Shown here one piece after another: positions 44,648 through 55,244 of a stretch of DNA of 64,000 bases; position 1 is the stretch's first letter, and the number at the start of each line of letters is the position of its first letter. The stretch is from assembly GCF_000004195.4 (NCBI RefSeq), contig NC_030683.2, positions 83,291,410 through 83,355,409 of the forward strand, given 5' to 3'. The notes below the pieces were generated by a model, which saw only the letters and a program-made list of their open reading frames with translations, ran no database searches and was not told the DNA's origin. The translations under genes were made by a program, and so were the position numbers. The stretch comes from Xenopus tropicalis. Its lineage: Eukaryota > Chordata > Amphibia > Anura > Pipidae.

Positions 44648-45215
44648 GTATATTAAAATAATTATTGTTAAACACAGAGTGCTGATGTATTCCAAACTCT
44701 GCACAGATGTTACCTTAGGGGAGTATTATAGAGGGGAGATTAAAAATGAAGGAAAAGAAAGAGTAACTTGTGTCAGCGAGGTTACTAAGTGCATGCATAT
44801 GCATATATTTGTGTGAGGGGGGCAATGTAAGTAAGTAGTCTAAGGGGTACATATATGATTGCTGGAGCCTCTTAGCTTGAACAATAATAAGGAATAGGAA
44901 ACCTTGTGTGATTTAAGGAACTTGCGCAGGGTTTTGGGCAAAAATACTTTACTAGTTGATACTTTTTTCCCATTGTCCAGTTGTTTGCAGGACCAAGGGT
45001 GCAACTACCACAATGTTTCCTTAGCTTCAACTAGAAGAAATTGCTTAAAATGGGCATTTTCGTTGATGGGCAAATTGTACTTTTAAATGGTTATTTCACG
45101 ATATGATTGGTCGTACAATAATTAAAAGGTCTTTTAAAAATCTACACGTGTATGGCCAGCTTAGCACACTTTTACTGCTGTACATTTTCCCCAGGCAGAT
45201 GGGAAGGTCACTTAC
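44648..45215. other. Single-copy stretch, no gene seen
   Basis: Short frames only. Confidence 0.4.
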
Positions 45216-45586
45216 TAGTGATGAGCGAATCTGTCCCGTTTCGCTTACGCTTCACTCATCTTTCAAAAGATTCACAAAACAGTGAAAAATTCACGAGACA
45301 GCAAAAAAAAAAAAAAATGGCGCCCACGTGACTCTTCTTTTGACGGCCACGGCTAATTTTTTTGACGCGCGACTATTCTTTTGCCGTCCGCAACTAATTT
45401 ATTTTGACACGCGACTACTCTTTTGACCCCTGCGACTAATTTTTTTATGTGTGACTATTCTTTTTACGTGGGAGACAATTTTTCCACAGCAAATTTTTTC
45501 ATCCATTTCGCAAAACAATCTGCCAATGGTGAAACACGGAAATTCGCCGTCAATCCATGCTTGGCGAAACATTTCGCCCATCACTA
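45216..45586. mobile_element. TAGTGATGAGCGAAT-type element, full length with tandem interior
   Basis: Ends TAGTGATGAGCGAATCTGTC and TTTCGCCCATCACTA. The interior 45335-45475 is an array of diverged 20-30 base units such as GACGCGCGACTATTCTTTTG and GACACGCGACTACTCTTTTG. The right third carries GCAAAACAATCTGCCAATGG and CAATCCATGCTTGGCG, shared by all copies. No protein encoded. Confidence 0.8.
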
Positions 45587-45689
45587 CCCATTATCATTGT
45601 AAGCAGGACATTAAGACATTCTGTGCATTAAGCTACCAAGATATGTCCTTCCTTTTAAGTAACAGGGATTGCTTGTCCATATATTGCAA

Positions 45690-45905
45690 TATATTTCAAG
45701 CTGGCCAGTCCTACACTCACGTTTATCCGATTCATTAAGAATTCTACTGCTTTAAAATACATTTAACACAGGGACTGAGTTTGGGGGTTTTAACCTTGAA
45801 AGCAAGTAAGTTGCAAGTAAAACTCAGTCCCTGTGTTAAATGTCCTGTTTACACTGAAAATGGGTGAGTGCAGAAGATCTCTTGTTGTTGTCTATATGTC
45901 GGTGA
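45690..45905 (-). repeat. Dispersed repeat piece with palindrome
   Basis: CTGGCCAGTCCTACACTCAC and TTCATTAAGAATTCTACTG match 38614 onward. TTAACACAGGGACTGAGTTT at 45765 is inverse to AAACTCAGTCCCTGTGTTAA at 45821-45840, giving a hairpin with AACCTTGAAAGCAAGTAAG in the loop. CTCTTGTTGTTGTCTATA follows. Confidence 0.6.
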
Positions 45906-46202
45906 AGAACACTTGTTACATTTATGGATGCCAATTATTCATCTATTAGCTAGGTTGCATTGTCTGTATATTGGTATGGAGGTGCAAGTGTTTTGAAGAG
46001 GATGAGATGTAGAACGCAGATCACTGCTCATTCTTTTTTTTGTAATACTGTATTCTGAGAATACCTGATACTAATATATGGTTGGCCCATGTAGTATACT
46101 GTAAATATATTTAATACAGATAGTATATATTTCTGTTCACTGTGTGTAAGGCAACTAACTTCATATCTGTTAAACACCTTGTTTTAAATAGTTAAAAGTA
46201 CC

Positions 46203-46477
46203 TTCGCGAAACGGTGGAAAATTCGCGAAACGGCAAAAATGTTGCATGTGTTGCAAATGTTATTATTTCGTCACCCGCGGCTATTATTTTGTCGCCCGTG
46301 GCTATTGTTTTGTCATGCGACTATTATTTTGTTGCCCGTGACTTTTATTTTGATGCGGGCGACAATTTTTGGACGTGTGGCGAATTTTTCCATCCGTTTC
46401 GCGAAACAATCCGCCAATGGCGAAATGCGGAAATTCGCCGCGAATCCATGCCTGGCGAAACATTTCGCCCATCACTA
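46203..46477. mobile_element. TAGTGATGAGCGAAT-type element, left end lost
   Basis: Tandem units such as TATTATTTTGTCGCCCGTGG, CTATTGTTTTGTCATGCGA and CTATTATTTTGTTGCCCGTG (about 24 bases), then GCGAAACAATCCGCCAATGG and GCGAATCCATGCCTGGCG, ending TTTCGCCCATCACTA. It keeps many CpGs, so it is among the less decayed copies. The 104-, 79- and 87-codon frames here are by-products of the array. Confidence 0.75.
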
Positions 46478-47721
46478 ATCCTGAACAGAAAGCCATGTAT
46501 AGTGCAACATAACATACTGTCAATCTGAATGCTTTTTCTCTACATAGGGTATGTGTAAGACACAATATAATACTGCACTCAGGACAGGGCCATGTTGTGG
46601 GCTGGATGTCCTGCCCCTCTCTACCTTGTGCATCTGAATAACATACAGGTAGGGGCAGGTACAGGCTGGGTGAGTGGATGCCTACATGTCAACCTGCCAC
46701 TCATAAGTCCTATGCTGACTAACGCAGTCAGCAATGGATTCAAAGACAATCTGAAATCGCCATTTGCAGACAGCTGACTTCTAAAAGCTGAACTTTGCAG
46801 GCTGCATTCGGCTTTGCAAATAAGGCCTAATATATTAGATAACAAAGAGATGACATAGCACTTCTTTAAAATAACTCTTTTGCACCCACCAACCCTTCAA
46901 AGAAGGTATCCCAAACAACTGAAAAGAAGATTCTCCAGTGAGTGTTATTCTTTCTAGCACTTTGGCATTTACTTTGGTGCTATCTAATATTCCAATGTTC
47001 TGCCTATATTGATGCTAGTTAGTAAGAATGTTAGCAACCCTCATTAAGACTAGTTTTAAACCATGTGATGACTGCATTAGCCTTCAGAAAGCAGAGCCAC
47101 TTGATATTTACCCTGCTTCCCTGGGTCAGATTCTGGCCTATATGGCCCCACTGTATCCATTTGCCTACCTGTTGTATGGCTCTTTCGCATTTCGTAATTT
47201 AATTTTCTCAAAAAATACTAACTTACACTGTAAGTACAGTAACACATTTCCATGGTTTGATAATATTTCCTTAAATTATATATGTAGTGATTTATTTCTG
47301 TATTATCCTAATTTACCCACTGCTAATACTACCAGTTTATTTACATTTAGGTTCTCTATGCTGAACATATGCAAAATGCAAAGACTTTTTATTAGTAAGA
47401 TATGAGGCTCTGTTATGAGGCCCTCATTGGTCACTGACAGCCAATCATACAATACTCTTCCCTATTTAATCCCCTTCCTATTTCCTGTATATTGTCCAGT
47501 CTTGTCCCTGATCACATTTCTTGTCAAGCTTTTGTCCTTGTTTTACTCTACATGTACTGACTTTTGGCTAATACTATAAACATATTTTTCTGCCTAATAT
47601 ATAAAAGGTGGCTCCAGTGCTCAATACTATGAGGGGGAAATAATAGTATATATATTGCATTTTTTTTAATCAACTGACACAGCTTTTTGCAAAGGGGATA
47701 ATGTTATAAAATAGTAAGTGA
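46478..47721. other. Single-copy stretch, no gene seen
   Basis: The longest frame is 125 codons (47028-47405), without recognisable domain and with AT-driven composition. No repeats recognised. Confidence 0.4.
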
Positions 47722-47975
47722 TAGTGATGGGCAAAATATTTCGCCAGGCATGGATTCGCGGCAAATTGTCACACGTCAAAATAAATAGTCGCGGACATCA
47801 AAAAAATTGTTGTGGGTGTCAAAAGAATAGTCGCACGTCAAAAGAATAGTCGCACGTCAAAAGAATAGTCGAGGGTGACATTTTTTTGAAGCGCGACATT
47901 TTCGCCATTTCGTGAATTTTTTTTTCGCGAATCTTTTGAGAGACTCGATAATTGGGACAGATTCGCTCATCACTA
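47722..47975. mobile_element. TAGTGATGAGCGAAT-type element, inverted orientation
   Basis: TAGTGATGGGCAAAATATTT at the left and GACAGATTCGCTCATCACTA at the right. Interior unit TCAAAAGAATAGTCGCACG occurs twice in exact tandem (47819-47865 region) with diverged neighbours. GCCAGGCATGGATTCGCGG marks the inverted orientation. Confidence 0.8.
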
Positions 47976-48610
47976 ATAATGGGTGAGCGCAGAGGTTCTC
48001 TTGTTGTTGTCTATAGAAATCACAATCTCATTGCACCCCCTAGGATGACTTAGTGGGCAACCATATACAAAGCCCTTCAAGGACATCCCTTCCTCTTAGA
48101 AGGCTCAGCAGATTATTGCACAGATACTTGCAAAAATGCAAACTTCCCCTATTGATTTGTAAGACCTAATCATGTAACTCTCACTTCTATTTATTAACTC
48201 AACACAGTGCCTACGATCAATCAATATTATGCAGATGCTCACCTCTTACCTGATATCACTGACAGAGGACACAGTTGCCTTTGGCATTAGAAATCCTTCT
48301 CTGAGCTATGTTCTTGTAATGTTAGAAAAAGTGTCCCGACATTAGTGACACATATTTCGTTATGTGAGACTATGTTCACTCAACATTTTGAGAGGCCTCC
48401 CTTCTCTTAGCTATATTGCTTTGCATATGTTTTTAATCTATACTTTCTACTGGTATTAATAGGAATAAATATTGCCTTTTACATAATTTATGATCTGTAT
48501 TGATTTTTTTTTATAGGGTTACCTAGGGGTTAAGTCCTCCTAATAGGTTTTGTGGTTGAGATATATATATATATATAAGTGTTGGAAGGACACCCTGGTT
48601 CTCTACCAAG
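47976..48610. other. Repeat scrap then single-copy DNA
   Basis: GGGTGAGCGCAGAGGTTCTC and TTGTTGTTGTCTATA (47979-48015) match the 45860 and 38890 repeat. The rest is AT-rich with no gene; a short (AT)n tract lies at 48560-48577. Confidence 0.45.
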
Positions 48611-48620
48611 AATCTTGCAT

Positions 48621-48862
48621 AGTAATGAGTGAATGTTTTGGCAGGCATGGATTTCTGCATTTAGCCATTGGCGAATTGTTTCTGGGAACTTCCGCAAAAA
48701 TTTAAAGGGAAAAAATTTGTTGCACAGCAAAAAAAGTCACTTGCGCATCAAAATAGGCCCAGCTGGGTCAAAAAAGTCATGCGACAAACATGTTTCACAA
48801 ATTTTTTTCTGTTTCACAATTTTTTTTTTCAAAGTGAAATGAAAACAGATTCGCTCATCAGT
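48621..48862. mobile_element. TAGTGATGAGCGAAT-type element with 10-bp flanking direct repeat
   Basis: Left end AGTAATGAGTGAATG, right end GATTCGCTCATCAGT. AATCTTGCAT occurs directly outside both ends (48611-48620 and 48863-48872). Interior has GGCAGGCATGGATTTCTGC and AAAAAAGTCACTTGCGCATC. It is the only copy in the window whose target duplication is visible. Confidence 0.75.
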
Positions 48863-48872
48863 AATCTTGCAT

Positions 48873-49274
48873 TATTGTGTTTGGAGTGCCCATAAGTCTA
48901 CATATCATTTCAAGGGGATATAGTTCTGTTTCAGTGTTCAGTTTGTTTAATTGATTAAATTAAATAATATGAGGGGCAGTTGTAACCAAAGATGTCATGA
49001 TAACCAGTGGAAGATACTTTTATATCATTTAGGCTAGTGCTGCTCAAGGAGATTTATTGCCTGTGGCACATCTGCACTGCAAGAGGCGAGAAAACTCCTG
49101 AATATGCCTTCCCTTGCCTAACCTTCAGATTGCCATAAGTTAAGCTCACTGCAGTGATCAGGCTTAATCGCCTTCTTTTTAATTTTGACAAATCCGCTTG
49201 TGTGCCAGTACCTATAAGCTTGGAAAGCCTGACTGGCCATGAAGGTCAGTTACAGTATATTGTGTATTGTTGCT
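48873..49274. other. Single-copy stretch, no gene seen
   Basis: Short frames only. Confidence 0.4.
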
Positions 49275-49699
49275 TTAAAGGAACAGTAACACCAAAAAAA
49301 TGAAAGTTTATAAAAGTAATTACAATATAATATACTGGTGCCCTGCACTGGTACAACTGGGGTGTATGCCTTTGTATAGCGATACAAAGCTGCTGTGTAG
49401 CCATGGTTGCAGCCATTCAAAGGAGAAAAGGCACAGGTTACCTAGCAGATACCAGATAAATTCCCGTTATAGTCTACAGAGCTTACCTGTTATCTGCTAT
49501 GTAACCTATGCCTTTTCTCCTTTTTTCCAGCTTGAATGGCTACCCCCGTGGCTACACAGAAGTGTATATATTTTTGTTTATATAAACTACAGTAGTATTT
49601 CTGTCACAAACCCAACAGTTTTACCAGTGCAGGGCAACAGTATATTATATTTGAATTATTTTAAAACACTTTCATTTTTTGGTGTTACTGTTCCTTTAA
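49275..49699. mobile_element. Palindromic TTAA-type MITE (T2-like), copy 2
   Basis: TTAAAGGAACAGTAACACC at the left and GGTGTTACTGTTCCTTTAA at the right are a perfect inverse pair, with TTAA at both borders. Best-preserved ends of the three copies. The 140-codon frame 49300-49722 is a by-product. Confidence 0.88.
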
Positions 49700-51002
49700 G
49701 AATACATAAACATGGTTGCTGAACTAGAGATTCCATCAAGCTTTAACTCTTGGTAATATGCCAGAGAATGATGGGAGGTGTAGTCCAGAACCATATAGGA
49801 GGAACAACACTGCTTTGAAGGCTGCAAGTTTGGGGTAGATTTTAATTGGACAGCCCTGACCACTGTACCCAACCAATAAGCTTGCCCTCACCATGGAGGG
49901 TACAAAAAATGGGGGGCCCATAGTGTTCACAACATGCTTTCTAGTGCACCATTTTAAAGGTGCTAAGCGCATCACGAGTCCTGTTAAGCAGGTAATTAAT
50001 ACAGGGTAGAATGTAATTAAACAGTGCAAATAGTAGGAAAAAATGCAAGGTGTATAGCATGCTAATGGTGGCATTCCAGTGCCTGCCCAATGATACATAA
50101 CATCCATTGTCCAATGTCATTTTAGGGCAGGGCCTGTTGGAAGCAAGGCTGACCTACAGCATTGAAAAAAAGAAAAGGGTTCAGGCATGATCAACCAGCT
50201 GACATCTACTCACAGCCTGTACCATAACATTTGGCCTAACGTATGTAATAAAATATATAAGAAATTTACTTTAGAAGATTTTCGTTATTGAGATTAATGA
50301 AAATTTAGTTAAGCTTAAATGAGTTCTTAATATTGATTCCAGGGATATTCTCAGAATGAAGATAGTATTAGATTTTCAATGGCAAAATAAATAAATCATC
50401 CTGCAGTTTCCAAGTTGTTTTTTCACATACTGTTAATTAAAATAATTTTCCTGGGCAGTAAAAGAACTCATATTTTGAGTTATACTGTATAGATTTACCA
50501 ATATGACTGATTTCATAATATTCCTTCTGAATTATATTTAAAGCATTGCTGACTCTAGGTTGTATTGTTGTAGGCCAAATAGTAAATGCGAGTTTTGCTG
50601 TAAATATTTCCAGCAAGTAGGATTACTTCTTTTTTGTATTTGTATAGCTGCATTTAAACCCCAGTTACAAATAAATCTCCAGTGTTCAATGCAAGAATCA
50701 CTGGGAAACACTTGTCTCCCTGAACACTTATTACTTCCAAAAGTTCTGTTAGGAGCTGGTACATCTGTGCCTTAGTGAGTGATCTCCCTAGATAGTCAGA
50801 GATATAACTGTTACCCATGTATTAGGAAATGGTGATTGTTTCATTTATTCTAACAACCTCCCACCAACAATAAGATTATTTTATGCCGGCTGCTTGTTCA
50901 TTGCGGTCACTTTGTGCAGAAACAATTGAGTATTCTTGTATGTTGCATAGGTTATGAATGATACATATGGATAAAGCTAGGATCTGCGCAAGGGACAAAA
51001 GT
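49700..51002. other. Single-copy stretch; weak regulatory candidate near 50820-50950
   Basis: GATGGGAGGTGTAGTCC at 49770 is a common vertebrate repeat scrap. 50820-50950 (CAACAATAAGATTATTTTAT, TGTTCATTGCGGTCACTTTG, GAAACAATTGAG) has SOX-like words. No gene. Confidence 0.35.
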
Positions 51003-51335
51003 AAAGGTCCCCATACACAGGGCGATTATAGCTTCCGATATCGGTCCCTTGGACCAATTCGGCAGCTTATCGGCCCTTGTAGGGGCAGAACCGAGTGGCC
51101 TGGCCGACCGATATCTGGCCTGAAATTGGCCAGATATTGATCAGCCAGGTTAGAAAATCCAGTCGGATCAGGGGCCGCATCGGCTCGTTGATGCGGTCCC
51201 CGAACCGACTGCCCCATTGCCGCGTGTAGAATTCGAATTCGCCTACATGCCTCCCCGACATTGCCCACCCGTAGGTGGGGATATCGAGTGAAGATCCGCT
51301 CGCTTGGCGACATCTGCCTGTGTTTGGCCACCTTA
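51003..51335. mobile_element. TAAAGGTGGCCATACA-type element, CpG-rich copy
   Basis: AAAGGTCCCCATACACAGGG at the left; CTGTGTTTGGCCACCTTAAG at the right. GACCGATATCTGGCC, GCCGCATCGGCTCG and CCCACCCGTAGGTGGGGATA fill a strongly palindromic, CpG-containing middle. Retained CpGs suggest a younger copy than 21346 or 40938. The 133-codon minus frame is chance. Confidence 0.75.
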
Positions 51336-52354
51336 AGAAGGGTTATCTGTACTGTTTGCATATATGGAAGTAATGAATGGTAGAAATGGAAAACAGGAGT
51401 GGCAAATATGTTTTTACGATATTCCAATATTCGTTAGTGTCTGCTGAGAATGATAGGCATATTTTGCCAGTAAAACACTTATTTTCAAGGTTTAATGTGG
51501 GAAACAACAGCAAAACAGGCATTTCAAGAGGTTCACTTGCAAAACCATTATGATTAAGGAGTTTTCATTACTGCAGGCCCAGCTGTATATTGGCTCCATT
51601 TGTTACACTGAGTAGCTGGGTTCTTTGTTGGCTGCTTCAGGGCACATATATATATAGTATAAATGCATTTGGAGGCATGAGATATGGCAAACATTTCTAT
51701 ATATAGGCTGAATTCATTTTTACTTTTCTTATTGGTTATGGAAACCCCATGAAAATCCCATATTTGTCCCTGTAGTACCAGCATATCTTTACGGGATGAA
51801 ATCTCCAATTTATTGGATAGGGGTAGAAGAATGAAAATGATTTAATTAATAACATACATTAATCATGCAGAATATCTCAAGAGGGATGGGTGGGGCTGTC
51901 TGAGGGCTCCATGCAGGGGCAATAAGCTGTCACCTCAGCCTGTTGGCAGCTTTTATTGGCCTGTGTATGGCCCCTTCAGGAAGAACCATTGCTAAAACTG
52001 CTGTTCCTTCTCTCTTGAGCTCCTGTACCTTCAGTGACCTTCCCCGAGGCCTGCTTAAAAGCTGCTTTCACAAGTAATTCTGTCTCTTTGCTAAGGTCAG
52101 GTCAGCACGTGAGGAAATATCCCTTATTCCTTAAGATTACATTTGAGACATTAAAGCACATTGCAGACATGTAATATAGCATAGAACATGTTAAATAATT
52201 TGAGAAATCTTCTTACACTTACATTAAAAAAGCTTTTATTTTAATCCTTTATTTATACTCTAGCCTGCAAATTCTAATAATTATTTATACAGTGCCATTG
52301 TCTCCAGCAGTGTTTTATAGAGTAAGTGGATACAAACGTAAGAGACTATGTCAC
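51336..52354. other. Single-copy stretch with a repeat scrap
   Basis: 51895-51980 (GTTGGCAGCTTTTATTGGCC, TGTGTATGGCCCCTTCAGG) looks like a right-end scrap of the TAAAGGTGGCCATACA family. No gene. Confidence 0.4.
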
Positions 52355-52459
52355 AGACCTTTTTTGGCACCCCCAGGTGACACATTTTTGTGTTGCTTTT
52401 AAACTCTTTTTTTTATATTTGAATGTGGCTCACCAATAATAAAGGTTGGGGATTCCTGC
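52355..52459 (-). mobile_element. hAT-like element end (CAG..CCCCAACCTTT type), fragment
   Basis: Read from the right, GCAGGAATCCCCAACCTTTA followed by GTGAGCCACATTCAAATAT and CACCTGGGGGTGCCAAAAAA matches, from memory, a widespread frog hAT end. Only one end is present. Confidence 0.5.
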
Positions 52460-52528
52460 TAAACACAAGATGTTTAAAAACAATTTACACATATAAACAA
52501 TAGCATCCTATGGAATGAGATACTCATT

Positions 52529-52755
52529 GGGGCACATTTACTAAAGGGCGAATCGTCTTTTTCCGGTAAAAATTTGCCAAAAAGTCAATTTGCTGCACAT
52601 TTGCTTATTTATTAACAGTATTCTCTAGCTGCAGCGAAAATTCGCATTTTGATGAATTAAGCGTAGTCGCTGCGAATTTACGACTGCAAAGTTGCACAAA
52701 GTATGGCGAAACTTTCCGAAGCAAAGCTTCACTTCTTACTTAGTAAATGTGCCCC
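52529..52755. mobile_element. GGGGCACATTTACTAA-ended MITE with ATT duplication
   Basis: GGGGCACATTTACTAA on the left and the perfect inverse TTAGTAAATGTGCCCC on the right, flanked by ATT on both sides (52526-52528, 52756-52758). Interior is AT-rich with CGAATTTTCGC-like words. The 3-base target fits PIF/Harbinger. A second copy begins at 63784 and runs off the window. Confidence 0.82.
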
Positions 52756-53022
52756 ATTGTGTTTTAAATAGTAGGTGGAGGGCCCTGCTGGCAAGAACAG
52801 GGGAGTGTGAGTGAAACATAAGGTTATGGTGACCAGTGTGGTGGTAGAGGTCCTTAGCAGTATGTATGCAGGGAGTCAGTAAAACAGTACAAGCATGGAA
52901 TCTATTATCCTGAAACCAATTATCCAGAAAGCTGTAGGAAAATAGGAATGCTATTTTATAAGAGAATGTACAAGTATTTTGGTTGTGTCATGTGTTAGAA
53001 AAGGTTAAATATGGCAAATGTT

Positions 53023-53603
53023 CAAGAGATCCTGGGTTGCCAGGTGGATATAACTCCACAATTATTGTTATTATTTCACACTGCCATTTCGGAGAACCAA
53101 TTTAAAAAAACAGTAACACCAAAAAATAAAAATGTTTTAAAGTGATTAAAATATAATGTACTATTGCCCTGCACTGGTAAAAGTTGTATGTTTGCTTCAT
53201 GAACACTACTATAGTTTATATAAATAAGCAGCGGTGTAGCCATGGGGGCAGCCATTCAAGATGGAAAAAAGGAGAAAGGCACAGATTACATAGCAGATAA
53301 CAAATAAGGTCTGTAAATTACAATGGGAATCTATGCATCTGTTATCTGCTATGTGACCTGTGCATTTTCTCCTTTTTTCTATTTGAATGGCTGCCCCCAT
53401 GGCTTTACATATTTGTTTATATAAACTATAGTAGTGTTTCTGAAGCAAACAGACAACTTTTACCAGTGCAGGGAAATAGTACATCATATATATATTGCTT
53501 TTTGGTGATGAAAATATAGTTGTGTGACTACATAACGAATGGAGAACTGTATGTTTTAACTTTGACCTTTTTTTTCTTCAATAAAGCAGTTTGAATACAA
53601 AAA
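53023..53603 (+). mobile_element. Retroposed sequence with poly(A) and 16-bp target duplication, split by a MITE
   Basis: AAATATGGCAAATGTT occurs at 53007-53022 and 53604-53619. Just before the second copy is CAATAAAGCAGTTTGAATAC and an A run. The first copy is preceded by GGTT, so the nick site reads TT/AAAT, the L1-type target. Within the insert a TTAA MITE occupies 53102-53509; without it about 170 bases of retroposed sequence remain. I do not recognise the source: a truncated LINE tail or a processed transcript end. Confidence 0.7.
53102..53509. mobile_element. Palindromic TTAA-type MITE (T2-like), copy 3, right end lost
   Basis: Begins TTAAAAAAACAGTAACACC; internal blocks ACTATAGTTTATATAAA, GGGGGCAGCCATTCAAG and CTTTTACCAGTGCAGGG match copies 1 and 2. 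The right end stops at TTTTTGGTGATG without the final TTACTGTTCCTTTAA. Lies inside the retroposed segment 53023-53603. Confidence 0.8.
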
Positions 53604-53619
53604 AAATATGGCAAATGTT

Positions 53620-53982
53620 ACTAAGATTAAGGCAACAAGATTTTGTGTGCATCTGGATGTGAAGCGTGAATAAGAAGGCAAAGCAAAACAATAACTACTA
53701 AGCATTGTATTTAGGGAATATTGTTGTTATGAACACCGATCAACACCTGTTATTTCAGGAGAACAGATGTAAAAGTTGAAAAGATTACAAGTTCAATTTT
53801 GTCCTAATGAGTTTTGGGTAACACGAAAATGGAGTTAGACTGAAATATCGTTTGCATATAAATGATACTGAAAACCAAGGGAGCTGATCAATTGTTCAGC
53901 ATTGGCATCTCTAGATTGAGAATAGAGGGACAAGAAGCAGTAGTAACTGTGTCACTGAGTGGATCATTATTTGTGGTAATTA
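53620..53982. other. Single-copy stretch, no gene seen
   Basis: Short frames only. Confidence 0.4.
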
Positions 53983-54485
53983 CTGTATATATTTGAGTAT
54001 AAGCCTAGTTTTTCAGCACCCAAAATGTGATGAAAAAGTCACCTTCGGCTTATACTCGAGTGGGGTCCCTCCAGACTAGCACCTTCTGTCCATTGTGTGC
54101 AAATTAGGCCAACCGCAACCAGACCCTCCAGTGCCCTGGCTCGCTCCCAGTCGCAATACTTATTTTCCCTTACGTATCCTCCGGGACCAGGCCTGCTGCC
54201 AGTTTTCTAATGTGCAATGATTATGGGGTAGTACTCATATTGTTTTTGTTGACCCTCTTCTCCACTTACAGAGCTGGTTTACTGTTTTTCTTTAAAATAA
54301 ATATTTAAAAACATATACCCCAAATAATGCCTCAATTAATGTAATTTTATTGGTATTCATTTTGATTATTGAAACTTAGCAGTAGCTGCTGCATTTCCCA
54401 CCCTAGGCTTATACTCGAGTCAATAAGTTTTTCCAGTTTTCTTAGGTAAAATTAGGTACCTCGGCTTATACTCAAGTATATACGG
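53983..54485. mobile_element. GGCTTATACTCGAGT-type element with double hairpin ends
   Basis: Left end CTGTATATATTTGAGTATAA, right end (inverted) CCGTATATACTTGAGTATAA, with TA on both sides (53981-53982, 54486-54487). GGCTTATACTCGAGT-like words occur four times: inverted at the left edge, at 54047-54061, at 54407-54420, and at the right edge, so each end forms its own hairpin. TA targets suggest a Tc1/mariner-type mover; similar sequences are known, from memory, in several vertebrates. No protein encoded. Confidence 0.72.
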
Positions 54486-54487
54486 TA

Positions 54488-54730
54488 TATTAGGAGAAGA
54501 CAGAGGGCAAAATAAACTGAACATAGTATGTTTAAAAAGATTAAATGACCTTAAAAACATTGACACACATTGCTTCTCTACAAATAGGGCTTTGCCTGTT
54601 CAAAGCTCAAAAGTTCAAAAGAATACTAATAACAACTGGATTTGGATGGATATCAACTATGTGTTTCCTTCCGGGAATAAAGGGAAAGCTTATGGATGTA
54701 TTGAAGAGAAGCATAAAATAAATTTAATCA
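54488..54730. other. Unassigned interval
   Basis: AT-rich single-copy DNA, no gene. Confidence 0.4.
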
Positions 54731-54746
54731 GATCAGATCAATTCTT

Positions 54747-54776
54747 TTTTTTTTAACAGAAATTCTTTTTATTGGA
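54747..54776 (-). mobile_element. 30-bp retroposon remnant with 16-bp target duplication
   Basis: GATCAGATCAATTCTT occurs at 54731-54746 and 54777-54792. The 30 bases between, read on the minus strand, are TCCAATAAAAAGAATTTCTG, then TT and a run of A: polyadenylation signal and tail only. The CCAATAAAAA-to-poly(A) form resembles the 3' end of the L1-type copy at 33831. Confidence 0.75.
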
Positions 54777-54858
54777 GATCAGATCAATTCTTAATCAATC
54801 TAATCCAGATAGATCCTGTTAGAATTTATGTTTCTAGTTCATTTCTCGCTTATTAATA

Positions 54859-55240
54859 CAGGTATGGGACCTGTTACCTAGAATGCTTTGGACCTGGGGT
54901 TTTCCAGATATTTTGGGTATAGGACCCATTATCCAGAATGCTCGTGACCAAGGGTATTCTGGATAAGGGGTCTTTCTGTATTTTGGATCTCCATACTGTA
55001 ATTGTACTAAAAAATCAGCAAAACTTTAATAAACCCAATAGGACTTTTTTGCATCCAATAAGGATTATTTATATCTTTGTTGGGATCAAATACAAGGTAC
55101 TGTTTTATTACTACAGAGAAAAAGGAAATCAATTTAAAAATTTTGAATTATTTGATTATAATGGGGTCTATGGGAGACGGGCTTTCCGTAATTTGGAGCT
55201 TTCTGGATAATGGGTTTCTGGATAACGGATCCCATACCTG
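54859..55240. mobile_element. CAGGTATGGGA-type element with duplicated left end
   Basis: CAGGTATGGGACCTGTTACC opens at 54859, with TA before it. About 54 bases later the left end starts again (GGGTATAGGACCCATTATCC at 54916). The right end CGGATCCCATACCTG closes at 55240. Inner blocks AGTTGGGATCAAATACAAGG-type and ACAGAGAAAAAGGAAATC match 8943-9267. Confidence 0.78.
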
Positions 55241-55244
55241 CACC

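Noticed and set aside
49300..49722. 140-codon frame
   Set aside because: Lies within a TTAA MITE; other copies have stops at the same places.
51026..51427. 133-codon minus frame
   Set aside because: Lies in a CpG-rich palindromic transposon; no homology recognised.
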